Assembly: GCA_023265535.1 (NCBI GenBank)
Contig: JAHFTI010000226.1
Location: 1 to 6,975, forward strand
Length of the DNA stretch: 6,975 nucleotides
Origin: Opitutaceae bacterium
GTDB taxonomy: Bacteria; Verrucomicrobiota; Verrucomicrobiia; Opitutales; Opitutaceae
Direction: 5' to 3'
Below are positions 6,886 to 6,975 of this stretch, in pieces (the first letter of the stretch is position 1; the number at the start of each line of letters is the position of its first letter). The translations under genes were made by a program, and so were the position numbers. The notes beneath the pieces were generated by a model. It saw only the letters and a list, made by a program, of their open reading frames with translations, was not told where the DNA came from and did not search any database.

Positions 6886-6975
6886 TCAAAGGTCGAGCCT
6901 GACGACCGAAGCGAGCGAGTCGGGCGCCTCAGCAGGAATCACCAGGGTGGTGTGTGCCGCAGTCTGTTCGACGCG
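6886..6975 (-). CDS. C-terminal end of an upstream enzyme gene, probably a glycoside hydrolase (5' end beyond window)
   Basis: Reading the minus strand from the window edge gives 29 codons followed by TGA at 6888-6886. The tail LVIPAEAPDSLASVVRLDL has the alternating hydrophobic pattern of a final beta-strand pair in a C-terminal beta-sandwich. The PAEAPD...VVxLxL pattern is familiar from the ends of GH29 alpha-L-fucosidases and other exported glycosidases, but 29 residues are too few to name a family. The stop lies 13 nt before the DUF5703 gene start on the same strand, so it is very likely the preceding gene of the same operon. The coding call rests on this spacing and on the sensible C-terminus. 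Confidence 0.68.
   Translation of the reverse strand, partial: RVEQTAAHTTLVIPAEAPDSLASVVRLDL

Noticed and set aside
6884..6889. TTGACA on the minus strand as a possible -35 box for the DUF5703 gene
   Set aside because: It overlaps the stop codon of the preceding gene and lies only about a dozen bases before the ATG, so the -10 would fall inside the coding region; no -10-like sequence is at the right distance.
1..6975. tRNA/rRNA genes, CRISPR arrays, insertion sequences, attachment sites
   Set aside because: No transposase or integrase motif, no spaced direct repeats and no tRNA-like cloverleaf were seen; nearly the whole window is accounted for by four protein-coding genes.

Overview
The window is a GC-rich stretch of a carbohydrate-degradation locus. 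All four genes I can support lie on the minus strand, so the reading order runs from high to low coordinates. The gene families (right-handed beta-helix glycosidase, DUF5703, GH43, beta-lactamase-fold serine hydrolase), the Sec-type signal peptides, the high GC and the lack of Shine-Dalgarno sequences fit Verrucomicrobiota (Opitutales-like) or, less likely, Planctomycetota. That placement is inference; no marker gene is present.

Layout in transcription order: (1) 6975-6886, the last 29 codons of an exported-enzyme-like protein that enters from outside the window; (2) after a 13-nt gap, 6872-4533, a 779-residue exported DUF5703 protein with a GH95-like (alpha/alpha)6 architecture; (3) overlapping it by 4 nt (ATGA), 4536-640, a 1298-residue exported multidomain enzyme reading signal peptide, GH141-like parallel beta-helix, PDZ domain, GH43 five-bladed propeller, F5/8-type-C (CBM32-like) domain; (4) after a short gap (564-639) holding two stem-loop sequences, 563-1, the N-terminal 187 residues of an exported serine hydrolase of the class C beta-lactamase/esterase fold, cut by the window edge.

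Genes 1 to 3 are packed so tightly that they are almost certainly one transcription unit; gene 4 may be part of it or separately controlled. Together they look like part of a periplasmic or extracellular glycan-dismantling set: GH95-like and GH141-like enzymes suggest fucose-type (or other L-sugar) linkages, GH43 suggests arabinose, xylose or galactose linkages, and the serine hydrolase could remove esters or act on peptidoglycan-like substrates. A complex plant or algal polysaccharide is the natural guess, but no substrate is shown by the sequence.

The most notable item is the 1298-residue protein: two different glycosidase-type folds joined through a PDZ domain in one uninterrupted reading frame, with the GH43 catalytic triad intact. 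No RNA genes, mobile elements, CRISPR arrays or sizeable DNA repeats were seen. The long plus-strand open frames are antisense shadows of these genes.
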